Assembly: GCA_949317995.1 (NCBI GenBank)
Contig: OX439052.1
Location: forward strand, 37,883,932 to 37,947,931
Length of the DNA stretch: 64,000 nucleotides
DNA from: Acholoe squamosa
Taxonomy: Eukaryota > Annelida > Polychaeta > Phyllodocida > Polynoidae
Reading direction: 5' to 3'
Position 1 is the stretch's first letter. Every line of letters begins with the position of its first letter. Positions 10,402 to 21,388 of this stretch are shown one piece after another. The notes beneath the pieces are model-generated. The model was given only the letters and a program-made list of their open reading frames with translations. It did no database searches and had not been told where the DNA came from. The position numbers and the translations under genes were made by a program.

Positions 10402-13400
10402 ATGGCACAGGGGACGATTGACGCCGCGCGTCAAACTGCCAACGTTCTGTTGGAACTAGGCGAGGACCCGAAGGTCCCGTCTCGGGTCGAGGAATCTATG
10501 GATTCTTCGACAGAGGAGGCCGCCCGGACGCTCTCGGCTATGGCCGAGGCCACCGACCGGGAGAGGATGCCACCTCCACCACCACCACGCCCGGAGCGCT
10601 CGTCTGCAGCAGCCGCTTCGGGTAGCAAAGTGGATGTCTTGGACATTCCAATGTATCCTCCGGGATTTAAGACTCGGATCGAACGTATGGCACACGTCGA
10701 TCGCGAGGCCGGTGTTGTGTACACCTCCTGGGGGACCTACATCCCCATGCACGCCTCCATGTTCGGATGCGGACCATTGGCGGTGGAGCAGGGCGTGCCC
10801 GAGCCCATACCAGATGATTTCAAGACTCTGGTAATGGACTCGTGCAGTGACGAGTTGGCTGACAATATGCCAGTCTCTTGGCTTCGCAACTACCTGAAGT
10901 TAGCGGAGAAGATGGCGGTCAACGAGAGTCTGGCCCGAGCTGTGTTGATCTCCGAGGGCATCACCCGAAAGGCCTCGGAGTTAAGGGAGTCCGAATCCGA
11001 CATGGATACAGACTCCACAGTCACCTTGTCGTCGGTGGAAACCGACCGGGTCAAGCGATTGACCCGTAAACCTGCGCCTAAGGGTCCTCTCACCGAGAGC
11101 GATCTGGAGGCTGAGGATGTCCGCATCGCCGTCGAGAGGTCCACAACCGAGACCGACCCAGCTGCCGACATCCCGGAGGCACCTGGCGAGATCTCAGAAG
11201 AGGACATCTCGCGCCAGCAGGCTGCTGTAGAGGCAAAGCGAGCCGAGCTTGCCAAACAGCAGAAGGAGCTCACCGCAGCTCGCCGGGCCCATCGCAAGCA
11301 GCAGGCCCAACAGAAAGCCAAGGTCTCTTCTGACTCTGACTCCCCGGTCAGCGGAAGGAGGAGCCCTCGTACAGAGGACAGGAATCCACGGGAGTCGGAT
11401 TCCAGTCCTGAGATGCCGGCGCAGCCCACCAAGGTTCAGCGCCGGAAGAAGAAGAGCGGAGCGAAAGCGACTCCGGCCGAGCCCACGCCCCCCACCAAGC
11501 CGAGGGGTAAGGGTCAGCCGAAAGCGCCCGCTTCCACCACCACACCCTCAACCACCACAGTAGCCACCTCGGCTGTAGCTTCCACTGCCAGCACCAGCGG
11601 AAAAAGCGCCAAATCCTCTGCCAAGGCTTCGGCTGGTACCACCACCACCAGCAGAGCGAGCAGGGGAGCTGGTATCTACACGGACAGTGAGGATAGCGAC
11701 AGCGATCCAGAACTGCCCGAGTCGGCCAAATCTGATTTGGAGTCCGTGACAACGTGGGAAGAGATGACCACGGATGTCCCGAAGGACGACAATCAGAAAT
11801 GGCTGTGGAAGAATGCAGCCGAGGGGTTCAAAGAACGGACTCCTCGCTGCTTCGCGGACTGTGCCTATGACACGGTCCACTACATGTGTCCCGGCGCCGT
11901 CAATAAGGACGGTGATAGCGATGACGAGGAGTGGATGAAGTCCGGCCCCTCGGATACTCCTGTAGGTAAATTCTACCTCATTTGGATTGACCAGCTGAAA
12001 TCCAAATTGGGGTCGATTTACAGCTACGAGGCCCGGACGAAAGTTCAGTGGGCAATGACCCAATGGGGACCAACCGGCAGCCGCCGACGGTGCCCATTCG
12101 AGTCATGCCAGCTGGCTCTCACGGGTGAGAAGATGTTCGAGACGAAGCCTCGCTTCGCTCGCCACATTGTTGAACATCACATGCACCACAAGCCTGTGAT
12201 GATGTGTGTGCTTGGGGACCGCCCGAGCAAATATTGTGATGGCTCGTTCAGCACTCACCGGCGCCGAGACATGGCTCTGCACTTGCAGAAGGCCCATGGC
12301 ATCGGCCTGGAGAAAACCAGGAAAGGAGCCATCAAGTGCTTCAACGAGCTCCTAGCTAACTGGGCCTCGTTGAGCGCCAAAGACGTCAAGGAGCAGGCAT
12401 TCGAGACCGGATTCTGCTCGTGGAAGAGTGGCAACTTGTTGACCTTCTTCCAAATCAACTTCTCGTCCACAAAATTCGGGATGCCCAGTGAGGTGCACCT
12501 GAAGGTGAAAAAGTGGCGAGGGGATGATAAGCGAGAGAAGGCCAAGGCCCGCTGGAAGGGTCCCGGCGGAGGCACAACAACAACTACCGGTGCTTCCAAG
12601 AGGACCCGAGCAGACCGGTCCGTGAGCCCTTCGGGTGGCAAGGACCAGCCAAGACCAGCTAACCCAGCTGATCGTCGCGAGTCGGGACAACAAGTCTCGG
12701 CTCTGGATATGCCCAGCAACCAGGCCCGTAGGGCGGTTAGCCAGGCAACCACACCGGCGACTCCAGCCACCACCACTACACCTTCACCCGCGGAACAACG
12801 CCCGGGCGAAGCCTCTGGCAGCCAGGATGATGGGGGCGAAATCCTCGCTCCCCCATCCGGGTATTCGTCCTATTGGGCCGGAGAGGGATCTTCCGGCAAG
12901 CGCCCCACGTATAGTGAGTACGCGGTGAAGTTCCCCGCAGTGGGGCCAGCTGGACCCGAGTCGCAGGTCCTTACCTCCCTGGGCCGGACCAAACCCCGTG
13001 GTAGAGGCCGTGGTGGGCTGGAGTCCACCCGAGCTTCCCCGGGTGGTGGCCGAGACCGGGGCGGTCTAACGGTTGAGGGCCCGTCTGCTCCTCCAGCAGG
13101 TACTCGGCCTGCCTCAGTGGAAGCCACCGCGCCTCCACCAGTCATAGTTCCACCAACGGGCCCTCGGGTACCCCTGATGGAGCTAATTTCGGATACGCTG
13201 TCAGATCTTCAGGATCCGAACACGTTTGTTGACCACCGAGATGTCCAAACGGTTCACATCCAGAATGAACTGATGGCGGAGTGGCAGAAGTCAGTCGACT
13301 ACTGGCGGGCGATGACTGAAGCCACCCTCAATCTGGTATACGAAATCCAGAAGAGGGAGGAAGACAAGATCAGGCAGCTGGAGAAGGACAGAGTCCAAGA

Positions 13401-13899
13401 GGCTCTCGAATCCTGCCGGCGTCAACAGAAGGAAGCTGAAAAGCTTAAGGAGTTTCACCAAGCTGAAAACGCCAGATACATACATAGGTTCAAGGAGGCT
13501 GACCTCAAGTTTTTCCTGGCATTCGGGAAACATCTGGAGGAGTGGGACGGCTTACCGTCGTCCCTTATCTTCATACCGGATGTACCCCCGGATGCCCCAC
13601 CGGTCCCGGTTACTCCACCGGTTCCGGCCACTCCACCGGTCCCGGCTGCCCCGCCAGTTCCGGTAGCTCTCCTGCTCCCGCCCCCTACTGTCACCCGGAC
13701 TGTTCCAACTGCCATGGTTGCTCCACCAGCATCCGAGGCAATGGACAGTCCATCCGCGGTGATGAGGGCCTTGAGCTTGGAGAGCGATACGCCCAGCGAG
13801 GCTTCCGCGGCGCTCTCTGTGAGCAGCTGTAGCAGCTCGGCTCCATCTGCCTCAGTGGAGTCGGCTGAGAAGATGGACACGGATCCGGAAGATCTTTAA
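10402..13899 (+). CDS. Third ORF of gypsy element 1: large Ser/Thr/Pro-rich protein with two zinc-finger-like motifs
   Basis: This is an intact frame of about 1,165 residues, starting at the ATG in gccATGG (10402). The frame is open from 10303, but 10402 is the first ATG. It does not resemble an envelope protein: I see no signal peptide and no membrane anchor. Visible parts in order are an acidic N-terminus, a Lys/Glu stretch, a Ser/Thr/Pro-rich region with SDSDS and DSEDSDSD patches (~11330-11720), and a double Cys/His region (~12090-12300: CPFESC with HIVEHH, then a second Cys pair with HLQKAH). After these come a low-complexity region, a coiled coil (~13330-13500) and Pro-Val-Pro repeats (~13580-13680). 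The function is unknown; nucleic-acid binding is plausible from the fingers. The minus-strand gypsy element has a protein of similar size and layout in the same position. Confidence 0.85.
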   Translation: MAQGTIDAARQTANVLLELGEDPKVPSRVEESMDSSTEEAARTLSAMAEATDRERMPPPPPPRPERSSAAAASGSKVDVLDIPMYPPGFKTRIERMAHVDREAGVVYTSWGTYIPMHASMFGCGPLAVEQGVPEPIPDDFKTLVMDSCSDELADNMPVSWLRNYLKLAEKMAVNESLARAVLISEGITRKASELRESESDMDTDSTVTLSSVETDRVKRLTRKPAPKGPLTESDLEAEDVRIAVERSTTETDPAADIPEAPGEISEEDISRQQAAVEAKRAELAKQQKELTAARRAHRKQQAQQKAKVSSDSDSPVSGRRSPRTEDRNPRESDSSPEMPAQPTKVQRRKKKSGAKATPAEPTPPTKPRGKGQPKAPASTTTPSTTTVATSAVASTASTSGKSAKSSAKASAGTTTTSRASRGAGIYTDSEDSDSDPELPESAKSDLESVTTWEEMTTDVPKDDNQKWLWKNAAEGFKERTPRCFADCAYDTVHYMCPGAVNKDGDSDDEEWMKSGPSDTPVGKFYLIWIDQLKSKLGSIYSYEARTKVQWAMTQWGPTGSRRRCPFESCQLALTGEKMFETKPRFARHIVEHHMHHKPVMMCVLGDRPSKYCDGSFSTHRRRDMALHLQKAHGIGLEKTRKGAIKCFNELLANWASLSAKDVKEQAFETGFCSWKSGNLLTFFQINFSSTKFGMPSEVHLKVKKWRGDDKREKAKARWKGPGGGTTTTTGASKRTRADRSVSPSGGKDQPRPANPADRRESGQQVSALDMPSNQARRAVSQATTPATPATTTTPSPAEQRPGEASGSQDDGGEILAPPSGYSSYWAGEGSSGKRPTYSEYAVKFPAVGPAGPESQVLTSLGRTKPRGRGRGGLESTRASPGGGRDRGGLTVEGPSAPPAGTRPASVEATAPPPVIVPPTGPRVPLMELISDTLSDLQDPNTFVDHRDVQTVHIQNELMAEWQKSVDYWRAMTEATLNLVYEIQKREEDKIRQLEKDRVQEALESCRRQQKEAEKLKEFHQAENARYIHRFKEADLKFFLAFGKHLEEWDGLPSSLIFIPDVPPDAPPVPVTPPVPATPPVPAAPPVPVALLLPPPTVTRTVPTAMVAPPASEAMDSPSAVMRALSLESDTPSEASAALSVSSCSSSAPSASVESAEKMDTDPEDL

Positions 13900-14671
13900 G
13901 TGTCCATCTGACGGTGTCTCCTTTGTACCCGAGGGTAAAAGCATTTAATATGCCAGAGGCACTGTTCCTTACGCTGGACTCCTAATATCTGGAACGTAAC
14001 CTGCAGCGAAGATGGACGCTAAACCCGACACGCCAAAAGGGATTACCACACCTACCCGGGGCTCCATCTTCCCATCTTCATCAGGGCACATCACAACAGC
14101 AACATGGCTTGCCACCACACATATGTCGCCGGATGGAGCTGCAGGAACCAGTCGTTCCAGATTCGCCGGAAGTCCAGTATATTGTAAGGATGATCCTGCT
14201 ACCCTGGTAGGACACCTATATTTATCAGTATTATTATTTTTGTATAAATATATTTTCATACCAAATCTATATTCTTGTAATTAAAACGAACAAAATTTTC
14301 TCTCGGGTTATCTACCCCACCTCGGGTCGGTTAGTTAATACTGTAAAATTTTATTCATATCATCTGATTACTCGTCTACCACTTTTTAATGCGTCTCGTT
14401 TATAATAATAACACTATTGTAACACTGTTACTACATATCACCATAGGTCGATGGTGCATAAGGCGCCACTTCCTATTCGTTATTATTAATTATCATTACT
14501 TCGGGTTATATGCGACGATGCCTCATTATGTACATATTAATTATAATGCCCCTAGATGTTCTATATCCTATACGAACTGTATATATAGACTTACCTATTT
14601 GTGTATGATATTACTGTATAAAACTAAAACAATAGGTATTTGTTAATCACACCTAACCCTAGGTATAGTCT
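13900..14671 (+). other. 3' untranslated region of gypsy element 1
   Basis: About 770 bp lie between ORF3 and the 3' LTR. The second half is AT-rich. Short ORFs here look accidental. No further retroviral gene is visible. Confidence 0.6.
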
Positions 14672-14682
14672 AGTGGGGGTGG
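14672..14682 (+). other. Polypurine tract of gypsy element 1
   Basis: AGTGGGGGTGG directly abuts the TG of the 3' LTR, as expected for the plus-strand primer. Confidence 0.8.
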
Positions 14683-14966
14683 TGTAGGGGCCGGTATCGT
14701 CGTATATATATTAGTGCCGTTCATCCGAGAGACGTGTTCGTGTGGTGCCTGTTCCTTCTATGCCAGCTAGGTGTCGCTTTGTGATACCCCGTTGGTACAA
14801 GAGGGGGCGGCACCATGCCTCACGTCCAGCTCCTACTAAGGAGCTGGACGTGAGGTAGGGGTTTCTGGGGCTTTGCCCAACCCGAACTACTCGTGTTGTG
14901 TTGGTATTTCTAGTGGTAAGCGAGCCAAAGAGCCACCCAACATATAAGTCAATACGAACCATTACA
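14683..14966 (+). repeat. 3' LTR of gypsy element 1 (284 bp), shortened
   Basis: It is nearly identical to the 5' LTR but lacks ~81 bp, including the AATAAA signal. At the deletion junction it forms a perfect hairpin at 14818-14855. Confidence 0.93.
14818..14855. repeat. Perfect 17-bp hairpin in the 3' LTR
   Basis: CCTCACGTCCAGCTCCT (14818-14834), loop ACTA, then the exact reverse complement (14839-14855). The matching 5' LTR sequence pairs imperfectly. Confidence 0.9.
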
Positions 14967-17900
14967 TGATCAAGTAGACATTCCTGGCATTCCACACTGC
15001 GAGTAAATAGCAATGATTAATGGTCGTGTAGACATTCCAGACATTCCGCACTCTGAGTAAACAATGAAGATTAATGACTAGGTAGACATTCTAGACATTC
15101 CAGCCTGTGAGAAAATAGCAAAGATTAATGATCATGTTGACATTCTAGACATTCCACACTGTAAGCAGAAATTATTTTCTGGTTAGGTGCTGGAAAATAT
15201 TGCCTGAGTTGGACTTAGAAAAGATTTCTGCAGGCTAGGTATTTAGTGGGTTCAGTCTTAGGAATTATTTTCTGGTTAGGTGCTGGAAATTGTCTGAGTT
15301 GGACTCAGAAAAGATTTCAGCAGACTAGGTATTCAATGGGAGAAATTATTTTCTGGTTAGGTGCTGGAAATTATGCTAGACAAGGTTTTTCGCGGGCTAT
15401 GTATTCCATGATTTTTTCTCATAGAAATTTCCTGTCTGTTTCAAACCAGTGGTCTTAGACATGTTTTCAGCTGCTCAATGCTAGCTCCTACCTCTCCTAG
15501 CCATTTTCCCTAGACCATTCCCCCAGCTCCCCTGAGGTCTGCTACCAGCCTTATACCTCCCTTGACCATCCTCTCAAGTCAGTCAGGTTTGATCCCTTTT
15601 TCCTACCTCCCCAAACCTGTGGTTTTATTCTTAAAAATTCTCTAAGTCCTTTTCTGGTTAGGTGCTGGAAATTGTCTGAGTTGGACACAGAAGAGATTTC
15701 AGCAGACTAGGTATTTAGTAGGAGAAATTATTGACTCAGAAAAGATTTCAGCAGACTAGTTATTTAGTGGGGGAAATTATTTTCTGGTTAGGTGCTGGAA
15801 ATTATACTAGACAAGGTTTTCGCAGTCTAGGTATTCCATGATTTTACTCATAGAAATTTTTTGCCTGTTTTAAACCAGTGGTCTTAGAAAAGTTTTCAGC
15901 TGCTTAATGCTAACTCCCCTGAGGTCTGCTACCGGTCTTATACCTCCCCTAACCATCCTCTCAAGTCACTCAGGTTTGATCCCTTTCTCCTACCTCCCCA
16001 AACCTGTGGTTTTATTCTTAAAAAATTTCTAAGTCCTTTTCTGGTAAGGTGCTGGAAATTGTCTGAGTTGGATTTAGAAAGGTTTTTTGCACACTAAGTT
16101 TTCAGTGGTCTTAGTTTTAAAATCATTTTCTGGTAAGGTGCTGAAAATTATTGTTTGAGTTGGACTGGATTATTACGGACAGATACAGTATTACATATCT
16201 GATCTCATGAGAATTAACACTGGATTATTGTGACTTGACTGTAAGTGATTTCACTTTTCAAAATTCTCTGTTCGTCTCAAACCAGTGGTCTTTGAAAAGT
16301 TTTCAGTCATTTAATACTAGTTTTTACTGCGTAAACATTTCAGGCATTTCACATTGTAAGTAAACAGCAAAGATTAATGATCAGGTAGACATTCCAGGCA
16401 TTCCACACTGCAAGTAAATAGCAATGATTAATGATTGCGTAAACATTCCAGACATTCCGCACTGCAAGTAAACAATGAAGATTAATGACTAGGTAGACAT
16501 TCTAGACATTCCAGCCTGTGAGTAAATAGCAAAGATAAATGATCATGTTGACATTCTAGACATTCCACACTGTAAGCAGAAAATATTTTCTGGTTAGGTG
16601 CAGGAAAATATTGTCTGAGTTGGACTTAGAAAGGATTTCTGCAGGTTAGGTATTTAGTGGGTTCAGTCTTAGGAATTATTTTCTGGTTAGGTGCTGGAAA
16701 TTGTCTGAGTTGGACTCAGAAAAGATTTCAGCAGACTAGGTATTTAGTGGGGGAAATTATTTTCTGGTTAGGTGCTTGAAATTATACTAGACAAGGTTTT
16801 CGCAGTCTAGGTATTCCATGATTTTACTCATAGAAATTTCCTGCCTGTTTTAAACCAATGGTCTTAGAAAAGATTTTAGCTGCTCAATGTTAGCTCTTAC
16901 TTCTCCTAGCCATTCTCCCTTGACCATTCTCCCAGCTCCCCTGAGGTCTGTTACCGGTCTTATACCTCCCCTAACCATCCTCTCAAGTCACTCAGGTTTG
17001 ATCCCTTTCTCCTACCTCCTCAAACCTGTGGTTTTATTTTAAAAAAAGTCTTTTTCTGGTAAGGTACTGGAAATTGTCTGAGTTGGACTCAGAAAAGATT
17101 TCAGCAGACTAGGTATTCAGTGAGTTCAGTTTTAGAAGAGAGGTTTGGCTTGTGGATGTGGTTCCATATATATGACAAGGAGTTTTGAATGTCTGCTTTG
17201 GTTTTTACATTGAGGCAATGAGTTTGGATCCTGCTGTGGTCTCAACATGGGATTGAAGATATAGAGGTGAGTTTCTTCAGGCTAAGGCTTCAGTTGACTT
17301 AGGAGGAGACATTCTAAGTCCATTTTTGAGTTGGACCTAGAAAAGTTAGCGGTCTTAGTTTTAGAAATTATTTCTGGTTAGGTGCTAGAAATTGCCTGAG
17401 TTGGACTTAGAAAAGATTTCTGCAGATTAGGTATTCAGTGGGTTCAGTCTTAGAAATTATTTTCAGTCTTAGGAATTATTTTCTGGTTAGATGCAGGAAT
17501 TTATTGACTAGAAAAGATTTCAGCAGGTTAGGTGTTTAGTGGGTTCAGTCTTAGGAATTAATATTTGGCCAAAAATGACTTTAATTCGATGCAAACAAGG
17601 AAATAAAGCCATAACAGATGAAGTTCCCACAATAAAAATAAAATCCCTCTTTTTCTCAGTCTTCACTGTTTACTTTCTGGAACCTTCCCATAAGAACTGC
17701 TTCACCTTGTTATCTTTTGCCAATTTTCCACTGTTTTCACGATTGAATTATAGGTATTTGAGACAATTGAAACACTCTTGCTTGTTATTTTCTCTGCCAA
17801 TTGATCATAGGTTCGACAACATTTTCTCTGTTATATAGCCTAAATTTGCTGAAATAACTGTTTTCAGAGAGTAGTAACAGCTTGCATCACTGACCATCTT

Positions 17901-19720
17901 AAATTGGGACATGATGCACTGCTGAGACTGTGTCTTAAGGTTAGTCTCTGTGTCTTTAGGTTAGTCTTTAAAATGTTCTAAGTCCATCGTCTAATTGGAC
18001 TTAGAAAATTTCTCCTAGTGAATTTAGGAGAAATATTCTTAGTCCATTTGTATTACATATTTGATCTCATGAGAATTAACACTGGATTATTGTGAATTGA
18101 CTGTAAGTGATTTCACTTTTAGAAATTCTCTGTTCGTCTCAAACCAGTGGTCTTAGAAAAGTTTTCAGTCATTTAATACTAGTTTCTACTGCGTAAACAT
18201 TCCAGGCATTCCACATTGTAAGTAAACAGCAAAGATTAATGAACAGGTAGATTTTCCAGGCATTCCACATTGTGAGTAAATAGCAAAGATCAATGATCGT
18301 GTTGACATTCTAGACATTCCACACTGTAAGCAGAAATTATTTTCTGGTTAGGTGCAGGAAAATATTGCCTGAGTTGGACTTAGAAAGGATTTCTGCAGGC
18401 TAGGTACTTACTAGTTTTAGTTTCAGGTGCTGGAATATTGTGCCAGTTTGACTTAGAAAAGATTTCTGCAGGCTAGGTATTCAGTGGGTTCAGTCTCAGG
18501 AATTATTTCCTGGTTAGGTGCTGGAAATTGTTTGAGTTGGACTTAGAAAAGATTTTAGCAGGCTAGGTATTCAGTCGGATGGCCTTAAACTGCTCAAAGA
18601 AATCTTTGTTGTGATTGGATGAGTTTACATAGAGGTATGGCTTGTGGTTGGTTCCATATATATGGCAAGGAGTTTTGAATGTATGCTTTGGTTCTTACAT
18701 TGCGGCAAGGAGTTTAGATCCTGCTGTGGTCTCAACATGGGATTAAAGATATAGAGGTGAGTTTCTTCAGGCTAAGGCTTCAGTGGACTTAGGAGGAAAC
18801 ATTTTCTAAGTCCATTTTTGAGTTGGACCTAGAAAAGTTAGTGGTCTTAGTTTTAGAAATTATTTTCTGGTTAGGTGCTAGAAATTGACTGAGTTGGACT
18901 TAGAAAAGATTTCTGCAGATTAGGTATTCACTGGGTTCAGTCTTAGAAATTATTTTTCTGGTTAGGTGCTGGAAATTGTCTGAGTTGGACTTAGAAAAGA
19001 TTTCAGCAGACTAGGTGTTCAGTGGGTTCAGTCTTAGGAATTAATTTTTGGCCAAAAATGGCTTTAATTCGATGCAAACAAGGAAATGAAGAAATAACAG
19101 ATGAAGTTCCCACAATAAAATAGAATCCCTCTTTTTCTCAGTCTTCACTGTATACTTCCTGGAACCTTCCCATAAGAACCGCTTCACCTTGTTATCTTCC
19201 GCCAATTTTCCACTGTTTTCACGATTGAATTATGGGTATTTGAGACAATTGAAACACTCTTGCTCGTTAATTTCTCTGCTAATTGATCATAGGTTTGATA
19301 ATTTCCTCTGTTATATAACCCAAATTCATTGAAATAACTGTTTTCAGAGAGGACTATTTAGCTCACTGGTTTGATTTTAACATGAAACTGAGTGCAGATT
19401 GGTTGAGATTCGCAAGGGGCGGAGCTTATGGCATTGGGTTTCCTATATAACACGAAGAGTTTGCAGGCCTGCTGTAGTAACAGCTTGCATCACTGACCAT
19501 CTTACAGCAGTGCACCAAGCCAGACCTGCTGTAGTGACAGCTTGCATCACTGACCATCTTACATTGAGACATGGTGCACTGCTGAGACTGTGCCTTTAGG
19601 TTAGTTTTTAAAATATTCTAATCCATCATCTGATTGGACTTAGAAAATTTCTCCTAGGTTTTATTGTTAAAATTGTCTAACTCCTTTTCTGTTTAGGTGC
19701 TGAAAATTACTGTCCGAGTT
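14967..19720. repeat. Satellite-like field, right part
   Basis: About 4.75 kb without a gene. There are three interleaved unit types. The first is a ~52-bp unit ('gacattccaggcattccaca', clusters at ~14967-15165, 16335-16575 and 18195-18325). The second is a ~90-bp unit ('tattttctggttaggtgctg', many copies). The third is a ~150-bp C-rich unit ('ctcccctgaggtctgctacc', near 15520, 15910 and 16930). A higher-order block of ~750 bp at about 17140-17880 is repeated at about 18610-19350. A segment near 19398-19620 matches the flanks of the MITE at 888-1377. Short ORFs inside are accidents of the repeats. Confidence 0.85.
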
Positions 19721-20150
19721 GGATGGCTGCCCTGACATATACCATCTTTAATCCATTTGGACCAGTCCACGAAGCCTAGAAGAATGCCATCTGGGGCCTA
19801 TATAGTTGTTAAATTCATGTGTTATAATTATCATCACATTGAAAAACATGTTATAACTGAAGAATGAGGTGGGAAAAAAGTAAATATATATGCCAGAAAA
19901 CATTTTATAGATGACAGAATCAAAAATTTAAGAGCATAAGAAAAATTGTTTTTTTATTGTTGGGAAAGTGATTATCGAAATTAATTATGCTTACTATTGG
20001 GTTATATATAAGACATGAAATAAACCTTTCTTAAGATTAAGAGTCCTATCTATATACCTGTTAAAGCAGACCATATAGTTGTATTAACCAGGTGAAATAT
20101 TTTAGTTAGCAAACTGCAAGCTGGTTTCGTGCTTGTCAAATATTTCAGTT
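19721..20150. other. AT-rich spacer before the viral segment
   Basis: About 430 bp with no ORF and no clear repeat. It includes the shift from satellite composition to the AT-rich composition of the viral segment. No terminal inverted repeat partner was found near 41.7-42.2 kb. Confidence 0.5.
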
Positions 20151-20906
20151 ATGCTTATTCAAGTGAACCATGCTTTGCTTTTAGATCGTGTATATTATTT
20201 TCAAGCTATGTTAACTTTTACTGGAAAAATAAATGAATTAATTGATGTTAGTTTCCCTATTCAAAGTTATATGAGTGTAAAAGAAGCGAAAAAAATATTT
20301 TTAGCCCTTTCGTCTATCAATTCATTTATTTTATTAAAAGAAATCAGGATGGAAGCTTTGATCTTTTTTTCTGATTTCTTTCAATCTTCATATCTTTTAG
20401 AAGAAATAATGAATATTATCTTATCAGATCCTATGTTATTACCTATAGCAATAAATATGTGTTGTATCTTTTATAAATATAGAAATTTTTATTATAAAAT
20501 AATGTGTTTTGCTTGTGATCTTTTAGAGATTCCATTTTTTGAAGATATATTTGAAATGATGAAACCTGCTGATAAAAAATATTTAATAAATGTTGACCCT
20601 CAAAATTATGTTTTAGGTACATTAAAGAGAAAAGTTCGCGATCAAATGAGAAAGAAAGAACATAAAATGTCTGTCCATTACATGTATTGTAAACTTTGTT
20701 CGTCCATGCTTATTCTTTCAATGAACAGTACTGATGTTAGTTATATGTATTGTTGCATGCAACCGGTTCATGCGAAATGTTTTCAATTTTTTATTACTAA
20801 AACAGAAAGTAAGCCAAGGAAATGTAAATATTGTGATATGACATGGATGCAAAGGAAACCAGTTTGTGTTGATGATTTTATGGTATTTTTTACAAAAAAA
20901 ATCTGA
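20151..20906 (+). CDS. BTB/POZ-like protein with C-terminal RING-type zinc motif
   Basis: An intact ORF of 251 residues. The start is the ATG at 20151; a TTG lies 18 nt upstream. The N-terminal ~100 residues read like a degenerate BTB fold (LLLDRVYYFQAML, then alternating strands and helices), which is a low-confidence call. The C-terminus has a clear Cys/His array (YCKLCSS, YCCMQPVHAKC, RKCKYC) spaced like a RING-H2/treble-clef finger. Proteins combining a substrate-binding fold with RING act as ubiquitin ligases in host or viral regulation, so that is a possible role. Its AT-rich composition matches the viral genes downstream, but a DIRS fragment and a satellite separate it from them, so membership of the virus is inferred. 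Confidence 0.6.
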   Translation: MLIQVNHALLLDRVYYFQAMLTFTGKINELIDVSFPIQSYMSVKEAKKIFLALSSINSFILLKEIRMEALIFFSDFFQSSYLLEEIMNIILSDPMLLPIAINMCCIFYKYRNFYYKIMCFACDLLEIPFFEDIFEMMKPADKKYLINVDPQNYVLGTLKRKVRDQMRKKEHKMSVHYMYCKLCSSMLILSMNSTDVSYMYCCMQPVHAKCFQFFITKTESKPRKCKYCDMTWMQRKPVCVDDFMVFFTKKI

Positions 20907-21386
20907 ATCATTTTCTATGTTGAAAAAAGAAAAAATGCCTAAAGTGTTTCTATTTTGAATAAAAACATTGAAATCAATGACTGAATGTATCTTCTGTGTT
21001 CTTTTAAGATTCAATGTGCTGCCCTCTGTTAGTCAATTTTAAAAATATAACATCTTTTAAAAGTTATGTATACATAAAATCTGACTCTTGCACAAATAGT
21101 AATCTTATTTTTAAGCAATTTCACTTAAGAGGAAGCACATTGTATCTTACTATTTAAGCATATGACCTTCTACTAATGAATCTCGCGTGGGATCTATGTG
21201 TCTATTGACTCTAGTTGCTGCACCTATCTGCCACCTAGTGTGGAACTACATAAACAGGGACTCACACTCTCCCCCCACAGCAGGGGTTATTCAGCAGCAG
21301 CAGTGTCAACCTGCATGGCAGCAAGCAGCAGTGCAAGAACTTTATCTATTTTTTCAAAATTGATATATGTGACCAATTAGATGAGG
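20907..21386. other. Spacer between BTB/RING gene and DIRS fragment
   Basis: No supported gene. The last ~190 bp (21190-21386) are less AT-rich, with CAG-rich stretches, and may be remnant DIRS untranslated sequence. That is a guess from composition only. Confidence 0.4.
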
Positions 21387-21388
21387 GT

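Larger units (their letters stand above)
2189..14966 (+). mobile_element. Ty3/gypsy LTR retrotransposon 1, ~12.8 kb, with extra third ORF
   Basis: The element has direct LTRs beginning TGTAGGGG and ending ATTACA, a primer binding site after the 5' LTR, a purine tract before the 3' LTR, and a 4-bp TGAT target duplication (2185-2188 and 14967-14970). The order is gag, protease-RT-RNase H-integrase, then a large third ORF. RT-RNase H before integrase is the Ty3/gypsy order. The surrounding satellite provides an empty site near 16376 ('ttaatgatcaggtagacatt'). The element is unusually long and its pol frame holds three in-frame stops, so it is probably not autonomous now. Confidence 0.95.

Noticed and set aside
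11548..12063. Minus-strand ORFs inside gypsy 1 ORF3
   Set aside because: They are shadows in GC-rich coding sequence; the plus frame is intact over 1,165 codons with recognisable domains.
10402..13899. Envelope gene of gypsy element 1
   Set aside because: The position suits env, but there is no signal peptide, transmembrane segment or cleavage site; the protein is zinc-finger and disordered.
14389..14646. 85-codon ORF before the 3' LTR
   Set aside because: It is AT-rich, Tyr/Ile-rich and without motif or neighbour support; treated as untranslated region.
17539..17838. 99-codon ORF in the satellite field
   Set aside because: It lies in repeats and the duplicate block near 19.0 kb does not keep the frame open.
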